The notes under the pieces were generated by a model. That model did not search any database, was not told where the DNA came from, and was given only the letters and a program-made list of their open reading frames with translations. DNA of 13,267 bases from CAYZMH01 sp964479445. Lineage in GTDB: Bacteria > Bacteroidota > Bacteroidia > Bacteroidales > GCA-2748055. Of this stretch, positions 1 to 7,997 are shown one piece after another. How positions within the stretch are numbered: the first letter of the stretch is position 1; each line of letters opens with the position of its first letter. The stretch is taken from positions 1-13,267 of the forward strand of contig CAYZMH010000088.1 in NCBI GenBank assembly GCA_964479445.1, written 5' to 3'. The translations under genes and the position numbers were made by a program.

Positions 1-30
1 CTAAATAGCCCATCAGGATCGATTTTTTGT

Positions 31-38
31 TACCTTTA
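31..38 (+). promoter_or_regulatory. possible -7 promoter box upstream of purA
   Basis: TACCTTTA matches the Bacteroidetes -7 consensus TAnnTTTG at all but the last base. No convincing -33 TTTG lies at the expected distance, and the window starts too close to judge further. If real, transcription would start near position 45 and give purA an untranslated leader of about 60 nt that contains the hairpin at 53-69. Confidence 0.3.
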
Positions 39-52
39 CCCCGGTTTTTCTG

Positions 53-69
53 CGCCGGTTTAACCGGCG
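53..69 (+). other. hairpin in purA leader
   Basis: CGCCGG (53-58) pairs perfectly with CCGGCG (64-69) around a 5-nt loop, and a T-rich stretch follows. It lies 37 nt ahead of the purA start. It could be the terminator of an upstream gene outside the window or a structure in the purA 5' leader. The sequence alone does not decide. Confidence 0.4.
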
Positions 70-105
70 TATTTTATGTCGGATACTATTCAATGATCTA
101 ACACC

Positions 106-1362
106 ATGAAAGTAGATGTTCTGCTCGGACTCCAATGGGGAGATGAGGGCAAAGGCAAAGTCGTGGATGTTCTTACGCCCCGCTATGATGTGATCACCCG
201 GTTCCAGGGGGGTCCCAATGCCGGTCACACACTGGAGTTCAATAACACCAAACATATCCTCCACAATATCCCGTCGGGTGTTTTCCGCAAAGATGCCATC
301 AACATTATCAGTAACGGGGTCGTGCTGGACCCCATGGTGTTCAAAAAAGAGATCGATGCCCTCACCGAGATCGGGATTGATCTCACCCAAAATCTCTGGA
401 TCAGCAGGAAAGCACACCTGATCCTTCCCACCCACCGTATTCTTGATGCCGCCTCCGAAGCGGCAAAGGGCAAGTCCAAAATTGGTTCCACCCTCAAAGG
501 GATCGGTCCGACCTACATGGACAAAACCGGCAGAAACGGTCTGCGTGTCGGTGATATAGAGTCAAAATTCGGGGAGAAGTATGCAGCGCTTAAAGCGAAG
601 CATGAACACCTGTTGCAGATCTATGACTTTGATTACACGCTTGACGAGGAGGAGAAGTTTTTTGAAGGGGTTGAAGCCCTTCGCAAGTTTCATTTGGTAG
701 ACAGCGAATACGAGATCAACCATTTCCTTGAATCCGGCCAGCCAATCCTGGCTGAAGGGGCTCAGGGCACCCTGCTGGATATTGATTTCGGATCATACCC
801 CTTTGTGACCTCATCCAGTACGATCTGCGCCGGCGCCTGTACCGGGATGGGCATTGCCCCCTCTGCCATCGGTGAGGTCTATGGTATCTTTAAAGCCTAT
901 TGTACCCGCGTAGGCAGCGGTCCGTTCCCCACCGAGCTTCACGATGACGACGGCGACAAGCTCCGCAATGTGGGCAATGAATTTGGTTCCACCACCGGTC
1001 GTCCGCGCCGTTGTGGCTGGCTTGACCTGGTTGCCCTGAAATACAGCCTGATGCTGAATGGGGTGACCCAATTGATCATGACCAAGACCGATGTGCTGGA
1101 TGCTTTTGAAACCATTAAGATTGCCACAGCATACCTGGTAGACGGAGAACTTTCCGACCGGTTGCCATACTCACTGGAGTCCACCATCGAACCGGTGTTT
1201 ACCGAATTACCCGGATGGAATACCGATCTTACAGGGATACGGGATGCCCGGCAATTCCCACCGGAACTCAGGGATTACATCGCCTTCCTCGAAAAGGAAC
1301 TCCAGACACCGATCAAATTCGTTTCGGTAGGTCCCGACCGCGAGCAGATTATTGAGATTTAA
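106..1362 (+). CDS. purA: adenylosuccinate synthase
   Basis: PurA joins IMP and aspartate with GTP hydrolysis to make adenylosuccinate, the first committed step from IMP to AMP, in the cytosol. The 418 residues are near the usual length (E. coli about 432). The N-terminal glycine-rich loop GDEGKGK is at residues 12-18, with the catalytic acid Asp13. GGPNAGHT at 35-42 carries the catalytic His41; both residues have the same numbers as in E. coli. The family blocks GSTLKGIGPTY, AEGAQGTLLDIDFG, FGSTTGRPRRCGW and TKTDVLD (nucleotide-binding side) follow in order, and the protein ends with VGPDREQII. The start at 106 places the P-loop correctly. The next gene begins 119 nt downstream and shows no obvious functional link. 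The family assignment is secure. Confidence 0.97.
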   Translation: MKVDVLLGLQWGDEGKGKVVDVLTPRYDVITRFQGGPNAGHTLEFNNTKHILHNIPSGVFRKDAINIISNGVVLDPMVFKKEIDALTEIGIDLTQNLWISRKAHLILPTHRILDAASEAAKGKSKIGSTLKGIGPTYMDKTGRNGLRVGDIESKFGEKYAALKAKHEHLLQIYDFDYTLDEEEKFFEGVEALRKFHLVDSEYEINHFLESGQPILAEGAQGTLLDIDFGSYPFVTSSSTICAGACTGMGIAPSAIGEVYGIFKAYCTRVGSGPFPTELHDDDGDKLRNVGNEFGSTTGRPRRCGWLDLVALKYSLMLNGVTQLIMTKTDVLDAFETIKIATAYLVDGELSDRLPYSLESTIEPVFTELPGWNTDLTGIRDARQFPPELRDYIAFLEKELQTPIKFVSVGPDREQIIEI

Positions 1363-1481
1363 ATTGTTACGCTACCGGATAATCTCGTTTTCTCTTTTCT
1401 CTTACTGCAACCATCGATCAAACCCTGCAGGCATTCGCCAGATTTTATTAATTTAACGGCGCCATTAACACTACTGCCATT

Positions 1482-3392
1482 ATGAAAACTCTGACTCAAT
1501 TCTTTGACGGACACGTTGAACGTTTTGCCGATAACCCGTTCATGTGGGAACATGACGGAACCGGCTATCAATCCGCTACCTACCGGGAAATTCATCAACA
1601 GGTCCGGTTTTTTGCAGCCGGGCTACTTGAACTGGGAATCCAAAAAGGGGAGAGACTGGCCCTGATATCCGAAGGGCGCAATGCCTGGGTGATCTCTGAA
1701 ATGGGCATCCTTTACGCCGGAGGGGTAAATGTCCCTCTTTCTGTTCAGTTGAAAGAGGAGAATGACCTGGTTTTCCGTCTCAAACACTCAGGCACCCGCA
1801 TGGTTATCGCATCCCGTTCTCAGGCTGATAAAATCATGGCCATCTCCGGTAAACTTCCCGACCTGGAGAAAGTGATCCACCTCGATCCCCGGGATTCTTA
1901 CGGAGAAAAAGAGCTTTACTTCGGCGATATACTGGAACAGGGAAAAAAGAAGCTGGAAACAGATGGCGACACCGTGAAAAATGTAGCTGAAGCCATAGAG
2001 CCTGGTGACCTGGCCAATATATGTTATACCTCGGGAACCACGGCCGATCCGAAGGGAATTATGCTGAGCCACCGGAACTACACCGCCAATACCGAGCAGG
2101 CACTTACCCTGATGAACATTCCCCCCTCCTACCGCACGCTATTGATCCTTCCGTGGGACCACTCCTTCGGACACACCGCCGGGGTTTTCTCGTTCATTGC
2201 ATCCGGAGCGAGCATTGCATCGGTTAAGGCCGGTAGAAACCCGGTAGAGACCCTGAGAAATGTTCCCAAAAACATCCAGGAGATCAAACCCAGCCTGCTC
2301 ATGTCCGTACCTGCCCTTGCCAAAAATTTCCGCAAGAATATTGAGAAGGGTATCCGTGAGAAAGGCCGCTTCACATGGGGACTCTTCAATCACGCCCTCC
2401 GCGTCGCCTACCGGTACAATGGGATCGGCTGGAACCGGGGAAAAGGAATGCGCATTTTCCTCAGGCCCCTGGTAGCCCTTTATGATGCCATTCTGTTTAA
2501 AAAGATCCGCGCCTTTTTCGGCGGAGAACTGGATTTCTTCATCGGAGGCGGTGCACTGCTGGATATTGAATTGCAACGATTTTTCTATGCCATCGGAATC
2601 CCCATGATGCAGGGCTACGGACTCTCAGAGGCGAGTCCGATCATCAGCTCCAACTCCCTTGCAAAGCATAAACTCGGTTCTTCGGGATACCTGGTGGAAA
2701 ACATGGATCTCAAAATCTGTGACGAAGACGGGAAGGAGCTTCCCGTGGGACAAAAAGGGGAGATCGTGATCCGGGGTGAAAACGTGATGCTCGGATACTG
2801 GAAAAACGAAGAGGCCACCCGCGAGACGGTAAAAGACGGCTGGCTATTCACCGGGGATCTGGGAAGCATGGATAAGGATGGGTTCCTATATGTGATGGGT
2901 CGGTTTAAAAGCCTGCTCATCGCCGATGACGGTGAAAAATACAGTCCGGAAGGGATCGAGGAAGCCTTCACCGAACAGTCCCCCTTCATCGATCAGTGCA
3001 TGCTTTACAACAACCAGGATCCCTATACCATCGTCCTGGTGCATCCCAACCGCGACGCCCTGGTACGCGCCCTGGAATCAGAAAAACTGGATAAAGAGAG
3101 CGAGGAAGGAGCCAATGAAGCCCTTGAGATCCTCCGCCGTGAGCTCCATGAATACCGCAAAGGCGGTAAATACGATGACATGTTCCCGCAGCGCTGGATG
3201 CCTTCATCAATTGGCATACTGGATGAAGCGTTCAGCCAGGAAAACAAAATGATCAATACCACCATGAAGATGGTGCGGGGAAAGATCACCGAGCACTACA
3301 GCGACCTGATCAGCTACCTGTACACAGCCGAATCCAAAGAAATCCGTAACAAACGCAACCTGGAGGCCATGAAGCGCCTTTTGAAGGACTAA
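1482..3392 (+). CDS. long-chain acyl-CoA synthetase (AMP-binding, FAA1-like)
   Basis: This enzyme activates a fatty acid with ATP to an acyl-adenylate and transfers it to CoA; it is usually associated with the membrane. The 636 residues show the adenylating-enzyme motifs in order: the phosphate-binding loop YTSGTT at 182-187 (continuing ADPKG), GYGLSE at 378-383, TGD at 457-459, GRFK at 473-476 followed by a hinge and EKYSPEGIEE, and a C-terminal TTMKMVRGKI block near 593-602. That block carries the probable catalytic lysine, K596. Length and the C-terminal block fit the eukaryote-like FAA1/COG1022 long-chain group rather than short acetyl-CoA synthetases. Substrate chain length cannot be read. 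The PLP enzyme starts 11 nt after its stop, so the two are probably co-transcribed. No strong Shine-Dalgarno site is visible; the start is chosen by the family N-terminus. Confidence 0.9.
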   Translation: MKTLTQFFDGHVERFADNPFMWEHDGTGYQSATYREIHQQVRFFAAGLLELGIQKGERLALISEGRNAWVISEMGILYAGGVNVPLSVQLKEENDLVFRLKHSGTRMVIASRSQADKIMAISGKLPDLEKVIHLDPRDSYGEKELYFGDILEQGKKKLETDGDTVKNVAEAIEPGDLANICYTSGTTADPKGIMLSHRNYTANTEQALTLMNIPPSYRTLLILPWDHSFGHTAGVFSFIASGASIASVKAGRNPVETLRNVPKNIQEIKPSLLMSVPALAKNFRKNIEKGIREKGRFTWGLFNHALRVAYRYNGIGWNRGKGMRIFLRPLVALYDAILFKKIRAFFGGELDFFIGGGALLDIELQRFFYAIGIPMMQGYGLSEASPIISSNSLAKHKLGSSGYLVENMDLKICDEDGKELPVGQKGEIVIRGENVMLGYWKNEEATRETVKDGWLFTGDLGSMDKDGFLYVMGRFKSLLIADDGEKYSPEGIEEAFTEQSPFIDQCMLYNNQDPYTIVLVHPNRDALVRALESEKLDKESEEGANEALEILRRELHEYRKGGKYDDMFPQRWMPSSIGILDEAFSQENKMINTTMKMVRGKITEHYSDLISYLYTAESKEIRNKRNLEAMKRLLKD

Positions 3393-3403
3393 ACCGGTTA
3401 CCT

Positions 3404-4537
3404 ATGATACATGACAGATCCACCCGGTGTGTACATGCGGGTACCATTCACGACCCGGCTTCGCGGGGTGTGAACTCCCCCATCTACACATCGACCGCAT
3501 ATGAATTCATCGATGCAGAAGACACCGTCTATCCGCGGTATCTGAATACCCCCAACGAGAAATCGGTGGCCGCCAAGCTAGCAGCACTCGAGGAGGCTGA
3601 AGGGGCCCTGGTGTTCAGTTCGGGGATGGCGGCCATCAGCACCGTGATCTTTGCCCTTCTGAAACAGGGAGATCACATCGTTTTCCAGAAGGGGTTGTAC
3701 GGCGGTACCCTCCATTTCATCGAAAACGAACTCCCCCGGTTTGGTATCGATTACACCATCGCCACCAGCCAGGAGGTGGATGATATCATGGCTGCGGTCA
3801 ATAAAAACACCAGGATGATCTACCTGGAGACCCCCTCCAATCCGCTCCTGAAGATCACAGACCTTTCCGGTATTGCGAAAAAGGCCAGGGAGAAGGGGAT
3901 TCTCACCATTACCGACAACACCTTTGCGAGTCCGGTCAACCAGCAACCCATCCGCCAGGGGATTGACATGGTGATCCACAGTGCCACCAAGTACCTGGGC
4001 GGACACAGCGATATATGTGCCGGGGCGGTTGCCACCCGGAACGAACTCCTGGAGAAGATCCTGCAGACCGGGCGTGATTTCGGGGGAAGCCTGAATGCCC
4101 TCACCCTCCACTTGCTGGAGCGAAGCATGAAAACCCTTGATGTACGCATGCAGCGCATCAATAGCAACGCCCAGGCAATTGCCGAGTTCCTGGCGATCCA
4201 CCCGGCCGTTGCACGTGTCAACTATCCCGGACTTCCCGAACATCCCGGACATCAACGCGCTGCCGGCCAGATGTACGGCTTCAGCGGTATGCTCTCTTTC
4301 GAACTCAAAGAGATGGATCCCATGGTTTTCCAGAAGAAACTGCAACTGATCACACCGGCTATCAGCCTGGGGGGCGTCGAATCCCTGGTCAGTTCACCTT
4401 CCCAGACCTCCCACCGTTACCTGGGACCCGAAGGCCGGAAACGGGACGGCATTGCCGAGGGATTGATCCGTTTTTCCACCGGGATCGAAAGCCGGGCCGA
4501 CCTGATCGAAGATCTTGGCAACGCACTGGATAATTGA
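3404..4537 (+). CDS. Cys/Met metabolism PLP-dependent enzyme (cystathionine synthase/lyase-like)
   Basis: A fold-type I PLP enzyme of the transsulfuration family (cystathionine gamma-synthase, beta-lyase, gamma-lyase, methionine gamma-lyase). The 377 residues are typical. Lys196 in SATKYLGGHSD is the Schiff-base lysine. Tyr99 in GLYGGT is the ring-stacking tyrosine. Tyr43 and Arg45 (YPR) are the residues that reach the neighbouring subunit's PLP phosphate. The C-terminal GGVESLVSSPSQTSH is a family signature. The usual Y-S-R-x-G-N-P-T segment is altered here to YPRYLNTPN, so this is a divergent subgroup and the exact reaction is uncertain. It follows the acyl-CoA synthetase by 11 nt. The cell also encodes a MetY sulfhydrylase in this window, so this protein is more likely a lyase or an alternative transsulfuration enzyme than the main homocysteine supplier, but that is inference. 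Confidence 0.88.
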   Translation: MIHDRSTRCVHAGTIHDPASRGVNSPIYTSTAYEFIDAEDTVYPRYLNTPNEKSVAAKLAALEEAEGALVFSSGMAAISTVIFALLKQGDHIVFQKGLYGGTLHFIENELPRFGIDYTIATSQEVDDIMAAVNKNTRMIYLETPSNPLLKITDLSGIAKKAREKGILTITDNTFASPVNQQPIRQGIDMVIHSATKYLGGHSDICAGAVATRNELLEKILQTGRDFGGSLNALTLHLLERSMKTLDVRMQRINSNAQAIAEFLAIHPAVARVNYPGLPEHPGHQRAAGQMYGFSGMLSFELKEMDPMVFQKKLQLITPAISLGGVESLVSSPSQTSHRYLGPEGRKRDGIAEGLIRFSTGIESRADLIEDLGNALDN

Positions 4538-4569
4538 TAAATATCATCTTATGGGAATGGATTTTTGCC

Positions 4570-4577
4570 TACCTTTG
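4570..4577 (+). promoter_or_regulatory. Bacteroidetes -7 promoter box
   Basis: TACCTTTG matches the -7 consensus TAnnTTTG exactly and lies 18 nt before the start codon at 4596, leaving a very short leader. No clear TTTG is present about 20 nt upstream, so the -33 element is weak or absent. It suggests that the small gene at 4596 is transcribed independently of the PLP enzyme before it. Confidence 0.5.
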
Positions 4578-4595
4578 CATTTTTGAAGGGAAGAT

Positions 4596-5000
4596 ATGAT
4601 CCATTACCATTTTGACAGGCAGGACAACATACTATATGTGCATTACAAAGGGGAAACCCGGATTGAAGATATCGTGAATTACGTGGAGGGGGTGGCAGAA
4701 GATGAGAAACTCCCGTGCAATCTTTACACCCTGGAGGACCGTTCCGATGCCATCATCAAACATTCAGTAAGGGAAAACATTAAGATATTCAATGCTGTTA
4801 AAGCACATCGTAAAAAATTCAGTTTCGTGAAAGTGGCCTCTGTAAATCCCACCCCCGAGTCAGCCACATCCGCCTTCCAGTACGCACATATCCTCTCACG
4901 GAAATTAAAAAACTACCATTTCCGGGTATTCTCCACGAGGGAGGCCGCCCTGCACTGGCTGCTCCACGAAACCCCCTCCCCCATGATGCATTCCCGTTAA
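4596..5000 (+). CDS. hypothetical protein, possible STAS/SpoIIAA-like fold
   Basis: A 134-residue soluble protein I do not recognise with certainty. It has no signal peptide or membrane segment. The layout (an opening strand pair near residues 1-18 with NILYVHYKGE, helices near 22-36, a strand LYTLEDR, a long helix SVRENIKIFNAVKAHRK, a strand FSFVKVAS, and a closing VFSTREAALHWL helix) resembles small alpha/beta proteins of the STAS or SpoIIAA-like type, in which a C-terminal 'F-T-x-x-E-A-x-x-W-L' helix is common. No catalytic residue stands out. The start at 4596 follows an AAGGGAAGAT stretch that can serve as a ribosome site and a TACCTTTG promoter box. It is flanked by 58 nt upstream and 211 nt downstream, so it looks monocistronic. 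The function is unknown. Confidence 0.7.
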   Translation: MIHYHFDRQDNILYVHYKGETRIEDIVNYVEGVAEDEKLPCNLYTLEDRSDAIIKHSVRENIKIFNAVKAHRKKFSFVKVASVNPTPESATSAFQYAHILSRKLKNYHFRVFSTREAALHWLLHETPSPMMHSR

Positions 5001-5211
5001 TTCAGTATCTTTTTTCATTTTTGTCCATACAGGAATCCTGTTAATCCCGGGATTATGACCCTTACGTTCCAGACCTTTTCAGGATTGCCATCCTACCGGA
5101 ACATTCTTTTCCCGGTATGTTCATGAACCCAAAAACACTTCATGATCAACCACAATCTTTCGCTGTTTTTCAACTATTCTTCTCTCCCGCTGTTAGGGTA
5201 CAAAAAGGATT

Positions 5212-5991
5212 ATGAAGAAGACTGCAATGATCACCGGTGCCTCCAGCGGTATCGGGTTGGAGGTAGCCCGGCAGCTGGCAGAAGAAGGAGTGTCGCTTGT
5301 ACTTGTAGCCCGACGTAAAGAACGGTTGAAAGCCCTGGCCAGGGAATTGAAAGAATCCACTGGTAGTGAGGTGCGGGTAATACCAAAAGATCTTGCCCGA
5401 CCCGGGGCCGGTAAAGAACTGTTTGAAACCACCGAACAGGAATCGATCGAGATAGACTATCTGGTCAATAATGCCGGTTTCGGCGGCTATGGCGCTTTCC
5501 GCGAACGGGAATGGGATAAAGACAGAGATATGATACAGGTCAATATCACGGCTCTCACGGAGATCACAAGCTACTATCTTCCCGGGATGGTCGCACGAAA
5601 AAGGGGAGCCATCCTGAATGTGGCGAGCACTGCCGGACTCATCCCCGGTCCGTACCAGGCGGTCTATTACGCCACAAAATCCTATGTAATCTCTTTCAGC
5701 CAGGCCATCTCCCATGAGCTTAAAGGTACAGGTGTTACGGTAACGGCGCTGCTTCCTTCCGCCACTGCTACAGAATTTGCAGCCACCGGCAACCTGGAAG
5801 AGACCAAACTTTTCAGTGGAAAGGTGGATTCTGCCGAAAGGGTAGCTACCCAGGGAATCCGGGCCATGAAAAACGGAAAACTTTTCAAGGTCAACAAAGC
5901 CAGCGAAGGAATCGCCCTTCGTTACCTGGTACCCTTTGTTCCACGCAAAATGGCATTAAATGTATCCGCCAAACTCATGGAAAATAGCTAA
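5212..5991 (+). CDS. short-chain dehydrogenase/reductase (SDR family)
   Basis: A classical SDR of 259 residues that uses NAD(P)H for a carbonyl/alcohol redox step; the substrate is not predictable. The cofactor-binding motif TGASSGIG is at residues 8-15. NNAG is at 86-89. The catalytic Ser139 is in NVASTAG, and Tyr152 and Lys156 form the YxxxK pair (YYATKSY). VARRKERL after the second strand has basic residues where NADP-preferring members carry them. The C-terminal stretch after residue 235 is hydrophobic and basic, as in members annotated as DltE-like or YqjQ-like oxidoreductases. AAAAAGGATT precedes the ATG. A SRPBCC-type protein follows 60 nt later on the same strand and may share the transcript. 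Confidence 0.92.
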   Translation: MKKTAMITGASSGIGLEVARQLAEEGVSLVLVARRKERLKALARELKESTGSEVRVIPKDLARPGAGKELFETTEQESIEIDYLVNNAGFGGYGAFREREWDKDRDMIQVNITALTEITSYYLPGMVARKRGAILNVASTAGLIPGPYQAVYYATKSYVISFSQAISHELKGTGVTVTALLPSATATEFAATGNLEETKLFSGKVDSAERVATQGIRAMKNGKLFKVNKASEGIALRYLVPFVPRKMALNVSAKLMENS

Positions 5992-6051
5992 ACCAGTAAA
6001 CTAAAGGCGGGAACAGGTTGTTAATACAATGCATACAACCACGAACTATTT

Positions 6052-6501
6052 ATGAAATACATCACAGAAGTACTCATTGAACGTCCGCTTAAAGAGACCA
6101 CCGAATTATTTGATGATCCCAACAACCTGGCCAAATGGCAACCCGGACTGAAATCCATTGAACTCCTGGAAGGAAAACAGGGCCGGGAAGGTGCTAAAAC
6201 GAAAATGGTATATGAAAGCAAACGGGGTGATCTGGTCATGACCGAAGAGATTACCCACCGAAATCTTCCGGATGAATTTCATGCGATCTACCGGGCCAGC
6301 GGGGTGAGAAACGAGATGTACAACTACTTCACCGCTGAGGGGAAGCAGGCTACCCGGTGGAAAACAATCAGCGTCTTTCGTTTCCGCGGGATGATGGCCA
6401 TGATGTCGCTCTTTATGCGAAACGCCTTCCGAAAGCAAACCCTGCTCAATATGGAAGCTTTTAAAGCATTCGCGGAACAGGCTGAAAAGACAGGTTCCTG
6501 A
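6052..6501 (+). CDS. SRPBCC-fold protein (polyketide cyclase/START-like)
   Basis: A 149-residue soluble protein with the look of the SRPBCC helix-grip fold: an opening strand MKYITEVLIERPL, then ETTELFDDPNNLAKWQPGLKSIELLEG, the typical 'F-D-x-P-x-x-x-x-x-W-x-P-x-x-x-x' segment, then alternating strands (AKTKMVYE, DLVMTEEIT, EFHAIYRA, TRWKTISVFRF) and a long C-terminal helix RKQTLLNMEAFKAFAE. Members bind hydrophobic ligands in a deep cavity; the ligand cannot be read from sequence. It lies 60 nt after the SDR gene on the same strand and converges with dgkA, whose stop is 30 nt away on the other strand. No catalytic assignment is made. Confidence 0.8.
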   Translation: MKYITEVLIERPLKETTELFDDPNNLAKWQPGLKSIELLEGKQGREGAKTKMVYESKRGDLVMTEEITHRNLPDEFHAIYRASGVRNEMYNYFTAEGKQATRWKTISVFRFRGMMAMMSLFMRNAFRKQTLLNMEAFKAFAEQAEKTGS

Positions 6502-6531
6502 ACCCGGGAATAGATGCTTCCTTACAGTGAA

Positions 6532-6897
6532 TCACCCTCCAAAAAAATGGGGAATGAACACCAGGAGCCCGGTGATTGCTGCTGCAATCGCAGCAACGAC
6601 TACCGCACCCGCCGACCGGTCCTTCACTTTCTCAAGCAGGGGGTGGTACTCCGTTGTCACCATGTCGGAAAGGTTCTCCAGGGCCGAATTAAAAATCTCG
6701 GCAGCCAGCACCATTCCGATGACAATAGCCAGCAACACCCAGTCGACCGGTTCAATATCCAGGATGATACCTGCCAGGATCACCATCGTCGCGATCAGCA
6801 GGTGAATCAGAAAATTGGGTTCCTCCCGCACCATTCCGCGAAGACCCCGGAAGGCATATACAAAACTTAACCGTCTTTTGTTTATGGAATCCTGCAT
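6532..6897 (-). CDS. dgkA: diacylglycerol kinase (DgkA family, integral membrane)
   Basis: A small membrane kinase that phosphorylates diacylglycerol, or undecaprenol in some relatives, with ATP in the cytoplasmic membrane, recycling lipid by-products. The chosen start at 6897 gives 121 residues, the usual size; the frame is open for 41 more codons upstream, but that extension has no family character. Three membrane segments can be seen, near residues 29-48, 51-69 and 96-119. The family signature is EIFNSALENLSD at 67-78, with Glu67, Asn70 and Glu74 in the positions of the active-site residues. EYHPLLEKVKD at 83-93 and the following alanine-rich helix match DgkA. Lipid versus undecaprenol specificity is not settled by sequence. 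The gene converges with the SRPBCC gene and diverges from the DUF3078 gene. Confidence 0.92.
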   Translation of the reverse strand: MQDSINKRRLSFVYAFRGLRGMVREEPNFLIHLLIATMVILAGIILDIEPVDWVLLAIVIGMVLAAEIFNSALENLSDMVTTEYHPLLEKVKDRSAGAVVVAAIAAAITGLLVFIPHFFGG

Positions 6898-6945
6898 ACA
6901 AATGAATTTTACACTAAAATTAGGCAATCTATCCAAATCGGACAA

Positions 6946-6953
6946 TAAATTTG
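6946..6953 (+). promoter_or_regulatory. possible -7 promoter box for the DUF3078 gene
   Basis: TAAATTTG fits TAnnTTTG exactly in the divergent spacer between dgkA and the outer-membrane protein gene. It would leave an untranslated leader of about 70 nt. There is no good TTTG at the -33 distance, so confidence is moderate. Confidence 0.4.
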
Positions 6954-7029
6954 CCACCCTGTTAAACATTGCATCCTTTAGCTGGTTAAGGAATTGGTAC
7001 ATACATAAAACCTGTAACAATAAACACCC

Positions 7030-7920
7030 ATGAAAAAGATTCTATCTGCCTGTCTGATCGCCGGATCCTTTCTTGCTGTAGAGGCACAGGATTCCCAGCC
7101 CGCCAGTGACTCCCTGTGGGATGTCAACGGCATCATGTCCCTGAACGCCTCCCAGCTGGCCTTCTCACCCCAGTGGGCTTCCGGAGGCGAAAGCTCTCTT
7201 TCGGGAAATGCACTGGTCAATCTTGCAGCCAATTATCGCAACCCCGATTCGACCCTCAACTGGGCAAATGAGCTTACGCTGGGGTACGGACTGATCAAGC
7301 AGGGGGAAGATCCCGTAAGAAAAAGCGACGACAAGATCAATTTCGCCTCCAAGGTCGGTTACCGGGCCAGCAAGTACTGGTATTATTCCGGATTGGTTAG
7401 TTTCAAGTCGCAATTTACCGAAGGGTATGCCAATCCGGGCGATGTGGACCGCACCAAGATCTCCAATTTCTTCTCCCCCGCCTACCTGAATGTTTCGGTT
7501 GGTATGGATTTTAAACCCGGTGACAACTTCACCATGTTGCTGGCCCCGGTCACGGGTAAGGTTACCTTTGTTATGGATGATGAACTGGCCGCCGCCGGAG
7601 CCTTCGGGGTTGAACCGGGAAACAATGCACGGGCAGAATTTGGTGGATACGCCAAATTTGCCTACAAAAAAGAGATCCTGAAGAATGTAATCCTGAATAC
7701 GAAACTGGACCTGTTTACAAACTACCTGGATGAGCCACAGAACATCGATGTCAATTATGATCTTATGCTTACCTTCAAGGTGAATGAGTATATCTCGGCA
7801 TCATTCATCGCAGAGTTTATCTATGATCACGATATCAAGTTCGAACTGGAAGACGGCGGCATGGGTCCGGCCCTCCAGTGGAAGGAGCAATTCGGACTGG
7901 GTCTGACCTACTCGTTCTGA
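7030..7920 (+). CDS. DUF3078 family outer-membrane beta-barrel protein
   Basis: A 296-residue exported protein. Residues 1-19 form a signal peptide (basic MKK, hydrophobic core, likely cleavage VEA|QD). An LSAC lipobox-like string at 5-8 is too close to the start to act as one. The mature part has amphipathic alternating strands rich in Tyr, Phe, Asn and Gly, for example LNWANELTLGYGLI, YWYYSGLVSFKSQF and NVILNTKLDLFTNY, and ends in a C-terminal phenylalanine (GLGLTYSF), the hallmark of outer-membrane barrels. The N-terminal block LNASQLAFSPQWASGGESSLSG recalls the DUF3078 family of Bacteroidota. The substrate or role is unknown. A possible promoter is at 6946, and a large hairpin lies behind the stop, so it is probably monocistronic. 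Confidence 0.85.
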   Translation: MKKILSACLIAGSFLAVEAQDSQPASDSLWDVNGIMSLNASQLAFSPQWASGGESSLSGNALVNLAANYRNPDSTLNWANELTLGYGLIKQGEDPVRKSDDKINFASKVGYRASKYWYYSGLVSFKSQFTEGYANPGDVDRTKISNFFSPAYLNVSVGMDFKPGDNFTMLLAPVTGKVTFVMDDELAAAGAFGVEPGNNARAEFGGYAKFAYKKEILKNVILNTKLDLFTNYLDEPQNIDVNYDLMLTFKVNEYISASFIAEFIYDHDIKFELEDGGMGPALQWKEQFGLGLTYSF

Positions 7921-7952
7921 TCCCGGGATCATACAACATTCTCCCTGACGTT

Positions 7953-7997
7953 CGGCAACCATTCCCGGAATAATAAACCTGTCCGGGATGGTTGTCG
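7953..7997 (+). terminator. large hairpin after DUF3078 gene, probable terminator
   Basis: Positions 7953-7962 pair with 7988-7997 (one G-U) and 7964-7969 with 7982-7987, leaving one bulged T at 7963 and a 12-nt AT-rich loop. That is about 16 base pairs, 32 nt after the stop codon. No T tract follows, so classical intrinsic termination is not assured; it could equally protect the 3' end of the mRNA. Confidence 0.5.

Noticed and set aside
3578..4345. 255-codon minus-strand open frame
   Set aside because: It lies entirely opposite the PLP enzyme gene, which has full catalytic motifs; its translation has no recognisable domain and is a codon-bias shadow.
5055..5126. 23-codon ORF in the gap before the SDR gene
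   Set aside because: No ribosome site and no recognisable peptide; short ORFs of this size are expected by chance. The 211-nt gap otherwise shows only a palindrome and a TTCATGA repeat 19 nt apart.
6016..6040. GGTTGT/ACAACC inverted repeat before the SRPBCC gene
   Set aside because: Only six pairs with a 13-nt loop and no T tract, too weak to call a terminator or operator.
6898..7020. 41-residue N-terminal extension of DgkA on the minus strand
   Set aside because: The extension has no DgkA character, would overlap the promoter region of the divergent gene, and 121 residues from 6897 is the normal family size.
7042..7053. LSAC lipobox in the DUF3078 protein
   Set aside because: The Cys is at residue 8, too near the start for a lipoprotein signal; a normal signal-peptidase I site follows at VEA|QD.
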